DNA of 8,277 nt from Candidatus Zixiibacteriota bacterium (lineage in GTDB: Bacteria > Zixibacteria > MSB-5A5 > CAIYYT01): positions 1 through 8,277 of the forward strand of contig JAPLUP010000177.1 of assembly GCA_026397575.1 (NCBI GenBank), read 5' to 3'. Both the position numbers and the translations under genes were made by a program. How positions within the stretch are numbered: the first letter of the stretch is position 1; each line of letters begins with the position of its first letter. This document shows positions 5,462 to 8,277 of this stretch, in pieces. The notes beneath the pieces were generated by a model, which was given only the letters and a program-made list of their open reading frames with translations, did not search any database and was not told the origin of the DNA.

Positions 5462-7459
5462 GTGACCTGTCGCCGGTGTTATGAAACTCGGGAGTCTGAT
5501 CGGTTGAAGTGGCTTGCTCTTATATGGGTCTGGGTTTGTTGCCTGTCAGTTGTACTATTGGCAGCAGACTCAACACGCGTTTCGCCGCCTGAGATCATAC
5601 CGAAAGCCGATTCGACGCGGGCCGTGTCAGTTGATTCGACCACGAAAGCGGATTCTGTTGCAGCACCTGCACCCCTGCTGAAAGCACCCAAGCCATTCAA
5701 GAAATTGACTCCTCACCTCGACAGTCTCCTGACACTTCTGTTCGGATCACAGGGAGATGCTGCCGTCGACTTCGATTTGCCACAAGCATCATCGCGATTC
5801 GAATATGATCCGCTGCTCTTCCGGTTGTCCTCGTCACAATGGGGCGAGTTCGAAGGTGTCTATCCTTCCGGGCTGAGCCCATCTGCCTTATCGCGCGTCG
5901 ATCCGTTGACAGGCGATGAATCATTCGCTAATCCCGTTCCGCTGCCCGGGTCAGAAGAGTACACTCGCATGGAACCGGCGGAGGGATATCAGCTTCTGTC
6001 TCCGACGCTGGCGGGAGCAGGATCGCCGTTTGGCAGACCGTTTGTCGTGTATCAACAGTCGCAACTTCCCGACGACGACACCTCGCAGAGCGAAATATTC
6101 GTGACCCACGGCACCCGCGGGTTTGCGAATACATCGTTCACTTTCGAGAATCATTTCGGCGCTGCGGGAATAGTAAACGTCGACGGCACGTTCATCAGGA
6201 AGAACCGTGATTACTCCTATTCCGGCAGCAAACTCAATCGCTTGCGTCTGGTAAGTCGACCAGTGATTGCGCGCAATCTGGCAACCACGATCGGTCTGTC
6301 ACTCAACCGCTTGATCGGCGACAAGATCTTCTATCCGAGTGGGGTTCGTTATTACGGAGACTTGTCCGACAACTGCTCGGCTATCAGCACGCAGGTTGCT
6401 TACTACGAGAATGAGAAGGTCAATTACCGCGCATCGTTGGTCTATCGCAACGACGATCAGAGGATTGCCTATGAGAGACTTCAGTCACATCAGCGGTTTC
6501 AAATCGCCGATCTTCACCTCGCGCGACAGACTGAGGGCACACCAAACAACTTCGAGCTGGGTGGAGACCTGCGCTATTTGCGCTATACGGAGAATCAGAA
6601 AGCGCATAACACACTCTACTACAACATCGGCGCCTCCGATCTTCTGACCCTGACAGACAGAATCAACGCCTATGGCAATTTCTCTCTGCGTGGTTCTAAC
6701 GATCTGCGAATCAAACCGGCCGCCACACTGAGCGCGGAATACCGAATTGATTCGCTGCGGTCAGTGGCAGCAATCGCTTCGCGAGGGGTGTTCACGCCAC
6801 AACCAGAAATGCTCTATCTGCGACCGGTATCCGGGGCGCTGCTCGACACCAACGTCGATTACAGAATCAGCGGGAACGAACAACTCGAATCGGGGTATGC
6901 CAACAGCGTCGAGATTCTTCTGCGCGGCTCTTTCAGCCGTTTTGTTACGTCAGAGGCGCGCGCCGGTTATGTCAATTTTCACGGTCTGCCGGGGTGGCAG
7001 GTTGACTATGAGACTTATGCCAACGGCAGCTATCGCGCCGTTGCTGTCGACCGCAATCTTTTCTTTACCGCGCTGACTGCACGGCTGACACTGCCGAAGG
7101 GTTTTTACGGGCAGGCGTCGTATGCGTTTCGGAATGTCTATCACGACGGCATCAATCTCACTGAAGGCCCGCAGCATCAGGCATCGGGTTACGCGGGCGT
7201 ACGTTTCCCGGTACGCAAGCTGAAGATCATGCTAAATGCCGCCGTTGGTGGGCGCGTTCGCTCAGCGTCCGCACAGTATTTCGGCAGTGGCAGTGATGAC
7301 GCGCGAATGCTTGCGGAAGCCTATTTCAGTTTTGACTTGAAGAGCTTTCACTTCTTTTACAATTACACGAATCTGCTTAATGCCAATTACTACTTTGGTG
7401 GGTATCACCAACCGGGACGGGCGATCTGGTGGGGCTTCAACTGGGCATTTGTTGATTAA
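5462..7459 (+). CDS. Outer-membrane beta-barrel protein, TonB-receptor- or porin-like, exported
   Basis: From GTG 5462 the protein has 665 residues. A hydrophobic segment (about 16-35, LKWLALIWVWVCCLSVVLLA) is a signal sequence with likely cleavage after LLAA. Next comes a Ser/Thr/Asp/Pro/Lys-rich linker with repeated KADST (about 36-80). From about residue 200 alternating polar/aromatic strands run to the end, closing in YYFGGYHQPGRAIWWGFNWAFVD, whose PGR-x-x-WWG-x-x-W-x-F pattern matches the last strand of TonB-dependent receptors and some Bacteroidetes porins. I cannot identify a TonB box, a carboxypeptidase-like repeat or a clear plug, so a plug-less or diverged barrel is possible. A TTG at 5504 with GGGAG (5490-5494) gives a neater signal peptide (MKWLALIW) and may be the true start; GTG 5462 has AGGA at 5453-5456. 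It probably shares a transcript with the S component 21 bases upstream. The ligand is unknown. Confidence 0.75.
   Translation: MTCRRCYETRESDRLKWLALIWVWVCCLSVVLLAADSTRVSPPEIIPKADSTRAVSVDSTTKADSVAAPAPLLKAPKPFKKLTPHLDSLLTLLFGSQGDAAVDFDLPQASSRFEYDPLLFRLSSSQWGEFEGVYPSGLSPSALSRVDPLTGDESFANPVPLPGSEEYTRMEPAEGYQLLSPTLAGAGSPFGRPFVVYQQSQLPDDDTSQSEIFVTHGTRGFANTSFTFENHFGAAGIVNVDGTFIRKNRDYSYSGSKLNRLRLVSRPVIARNLATTIGLSLNRLIGDKIFYPSGVRYYGDLSDNCSAISTQVAYYENEKVNYRASLVYRNDDQRIAYERLQSHQRFQIADLHLARQTEGTPNNFELGGDLRYLRYTENQKAHNTLYYNIGASDLLTLTDRINAYGNFSLRGSNDLRIKPAATLSAEYRIDSLRSVAAIASRGVFTPQPEMLYLRPVSGALLDTNVDYRISGNEQLESGYANSVEILLRGSFSRFVTSEARAGYVNFHGLPGWQVDYETYANGSYRAVAVDRNLFFTALTARLTLPKGFYGQASYAFRNVYHDGINLTEGPQHQASGYAGVRFPVRKLKIMLNAAVGGRVRSASAQYFGSGSDDARMLAEAYFSFDLKSFHFFYNYTNLLNANYYFGGYHQPGRAIWWGFNWAFVD
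5601..5655 (+). repeat. In-frame short direct repeat in the barrel protein's N-terminal linker (KADS units)
   Basis: CGAAAGCCGATTC (5601-5613) and CGAAAGCGGATTC (5643-5655) match at 12 of 13 bases and are 42 bases (14 codons) apart, so they stay in frame and encode K-A-D-S twice. Further D-S-T units (DSTR at 36-39, DST at 58-60) lie nearby. This looks like local duplication in a low-complexity, periplasm-facing linker. Confidence 0.55.
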
Positions 7460-7464
7460 CATTT

Positions 7465-7468
7465 GAGG
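7465..7468 (+). promoter_or_regulatory. Ribosome binding site favouring GTG 7474 for the HD hydrolase
   Basis: GAGG lies five bases before GTG 7474, the usual spacing. The earlier in-frame GTG at 7468 shares its first base with this element and has no purine-rich site before it. This is the reason for preferring the later start. Confidence 0.55.
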
Positions 7469-7473
7469 TGACC

Positions 7474-8022
7474 GTGGATCGAGATACAGCTTATCAGCTC
7501 GTTTGCGAGAAGATTACACAGGATAATCTGATCAAGCACATTATCAGTGTTGAGGCGGTAATGCGGCGGCTGGCAACGCAATTCCGAGAAGACCCCGAAC
7601 GCTGGGGATTGGTCGGACTGCTGCATGATCTAGACTATGCCGAGACCGTTGACACACCGGAGCGCCATACGTTCCTCACGAAGGAATGGCTGACCGCCTA
7701 TCCCGAAATCGATCCCGACATGGTGCACGCGATTCAAGCGCATGCGGAACATGTCGTTTGTCAGTCACAGATGGACTGGGCGATATACGCCACCGACCCG
7801 ACAACCGGTCTGATTACAGCGGCAGTGCTCATGCACCCATCCAAGAAGCTGGAGCAATTGGAAGTTAAGTCGATCCTAAAACGGTTCAAGGACAAGCGCT
7901 TTGCCGTAGGAGCACGTCGGGACGCGATCGCCAAGTGTGATCAGCTTGGGCTGACGCTGGAAGAGTTCATGACGCTGGCGCTTGATGGTATGAGGTCGAT
8001 TGCGGTAGAGCTGGGATTCTGA
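7474..8022 (+). CDS. HD-superfamily predicted hydrolase (COG2316-like)
   Basis: A small cytoplasmic metal-dependent phosphohydrolase of about 182 residues. The HD signature is complete: an early His (about 22, in LIKHIISVEAVMRRLA), the His-Asp pair in GLLHDLDYAE (about 51-52), further His at about 65 and 90 (AHAEH), and Asp at about 108 in ATDPTTGLITAAV. The stretch D-P-T-T-G-L-I-T-A followed by KKLEQLEVKSILKRFKDKRFAVGARRD is typical of a widespread single-domain family annotated only as predicted HD hydrolase. HD enzymes generally cleave phosphate esters of nucleotides using one or two metal ions, but the substrate of this subgroup is unknown to me. The start at 7474 is chosen for its GAGG site; GTG 7468 would add two residues. 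It lies 14 bases after the barrel gene stop and is the last tightly packed gene before the gap at 8023. Confidence 0.88.
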   Translation: MDRDTAYQLVCEKITQDNLIKHIISVEAVMRRLATQFREDPERWGLVGLLHDLDYAETVDTPERHTFLTKEWLTAYPEIDPDMVHAIQAHAEHVVCQSQMDWAIYATDPTTGLITAAVLMHPSKKLEQLEVKSILKRFKDKRFAVGARRDAIAKCDQLGLTLEEFMTLALDGMRSIAVELGF

Positions 8023-8138
8023 AGACAACATAGTGTGAAAGAGTGCACCCGGCTTTGTCTATGCACCCAACGGCGGAACGTTCCACCACCGTTACTGCGG
8101 CCAATTCAGGCTGAGCCGCGCGAATGTTAGAGAATCGT
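8023..8138. other. Intergenic gap, 116 bases, with a palindrome and a short direct repeat
   Basis: This is the only gap above 100 bases in the window. It contains TGCACCC twice (8044-8050 and 8062-8068, 18 bases apart) and the palindrome described separately at 8069-8093. No run of T follows the palindrome, so it is not an obvious intrinsic terminator. I cannot place a convincing -35/-10 pair. A new promoter for the MFS gene is likely somewhere here by position only. Confidence 0.5.
8069..8093. promoter_or_regulatory. Imperfect inverted repeat with perfect GGAACGTTCC core; possible operator or RNA hairpin
   Basis: The core GGAACGTTCC (8075-8084) is a perfect 10-base palindrome. It is flanked by AACGG (8069-8073) and CCGTT (8089-8093), which are also complementary. 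As an RNA stem, AACGGCGG (8069-8076) pairs with CCACCGTT (8086-8093) at 7 of 8 positions with a 9-base loop. It lies 45 bases before the MFS start. Its dyad form and its place in the only sizeable gap suggest a protein-binding or mRNA-structure site; no regulator is identified. Confidence 0.35.
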
Positions 8139-8277
8139 ATGCAGAAAACCGAGAGCGGGATGCGACAGTCTCTGTTTGCGTGGGCGATGTATGTTTTCGC
8201 CAACACGCTCTTCTCGATGATCATCGTGACTTTCGTCTTCTCCCCTTGGATCATGATCACGCTCGGCGTCGAAGATA
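8139..8277 (+). CDS. MFS transporter, UMF1/Atg22-like, N-terminal fragment cut by the window edge
   Basis: Only the first 46 residues are present. After a short cytoplasmic lead (MQKTESGMRQSL) comes the first transmembrane helix with AWAMYVFANTLFSMIIVTFVF, which matches the opening W-x-x-Y-D-x-A-N-[TS]-x-[FY] signature of UMF1/Atg22-type major facilitator proteins; here the usual Asp after Tyr is Val. Bacterial members are 12-helix inner-membrane transporters of mostly unknown substrate. The ATG at 8139 has a weak purine site (AGAG, 8129-8132). Another in-frame ATG at 8124 would add five residues. It is separated from the preceding gene by the largest gap in the window, so it may start a new transcription unit. 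The identification rests on one helix. Confidence 0.7.
   Translation, partial: MQKTESGMRQSLFAWAMYVFANTLFSMIIVTFVFSPWIMITLGVED

Noticed and set aside
5462..5482. C-x-x-C in the first residues of the barrel protein as a zinc or redox motif
   Set aside because: It may lie upstream of the true TTG start at 5504 and would precede the signal sequence; there is no second Cys pair to complete a zinc site.
8044..8068. Two TGCACCC copies as the beginning of a CRISPR or other repeat array
   Set aside because: The unit is only 7 bases, occurs twice, and has no further copies or spacer pattern.
8069..8093. Reading the palindrome as an intrinsic terminator for the upstream gene string
   Set aside because: No T-run follows the stem; the next bases are ACTGCGG, so it does not fit the usual hairpin plus U-tract.
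7967..8260. 97-residue minus-strand open frame covering the gap at 8023-8138
   Set aside because: Its beginning is the exact antisense of the MFS helix and its end is antisense to the HD hydrolase; there is no motif and no convincing ribosome site.

Overview
The window reads as a compact chromosomal stretch of a Gram-negative-type, uncultivated-style bacterium. Eight protein genes, two of them cut by the window edges, all lie on the + strand. Six complete genes sit between two partial ones, and neighbours are separated by about 8-33 bases or overlap. I see no RNA gene, insertion sequence, CRISPR array or phage gene. The evidence for an outer membrane is a beta-barrel-like protein with an aromatic C-terminal strand. 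A secreted HExxH protein with a FlgD-like C-terminal domain resembles proteins common in the FCB superphylum and its candidate relatives (Zixibacteria, Latescibacteria and KSB1-type lineages) and in Myxococcota. The taxonomic placement is inference from protein style only.

Layout: (1) 1-599, the C-terminal two thirds of a conserved protein of unknown function. (2) 621-2174, a fused bifunctional glutamate formimidoyltransferase / formimidotetrahydrofolate cyclodeaminase (FTCD). (3) 2159-2986, a PHP-domain metal-dependent phosphoesterase of the RNase AM/TrpH type, overlapping FTCD by 16 bases. (4) 3009-4922, a secreted putative zinc metalloprotease of the MXAN_6640 type. (5) 4919-5440, a six-helix membrane protein resembling an ECF-transporter substrate-binding (S) component, starting at a TTG inside the preceding stop. 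(6) 5462-7459, an outer-membrane beta-barrel protein with a TonB-receptor/porin-like C-terminus. (7) 7474-8022, an HD-superfamily predicted hydrolase. (8) from 8139, the first 46 residues of an MFS transporter of the UMF1/Atg22-like type. The only gap above 100 bases (8023-8138) holds a palindrome and a short direct repeat.

Functionally the first half is cytoplasmic one-carbon and nucleotide-type housekeeping (FTCD, PHP). The middle is cell-envelope: secreted protease, inner-membrane S component and outer-membrane barrel. The order protease, S component, barrel would fit an envelope module that releases, takes up and imports a small cofactor. That is a hypothesis from gene order and fold, not a demonstrated system. 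Tight spacing suggests that genes 1-7 are largely co-transcribed, with any new transcription unit most likely starting in the gap before the MFS gene.
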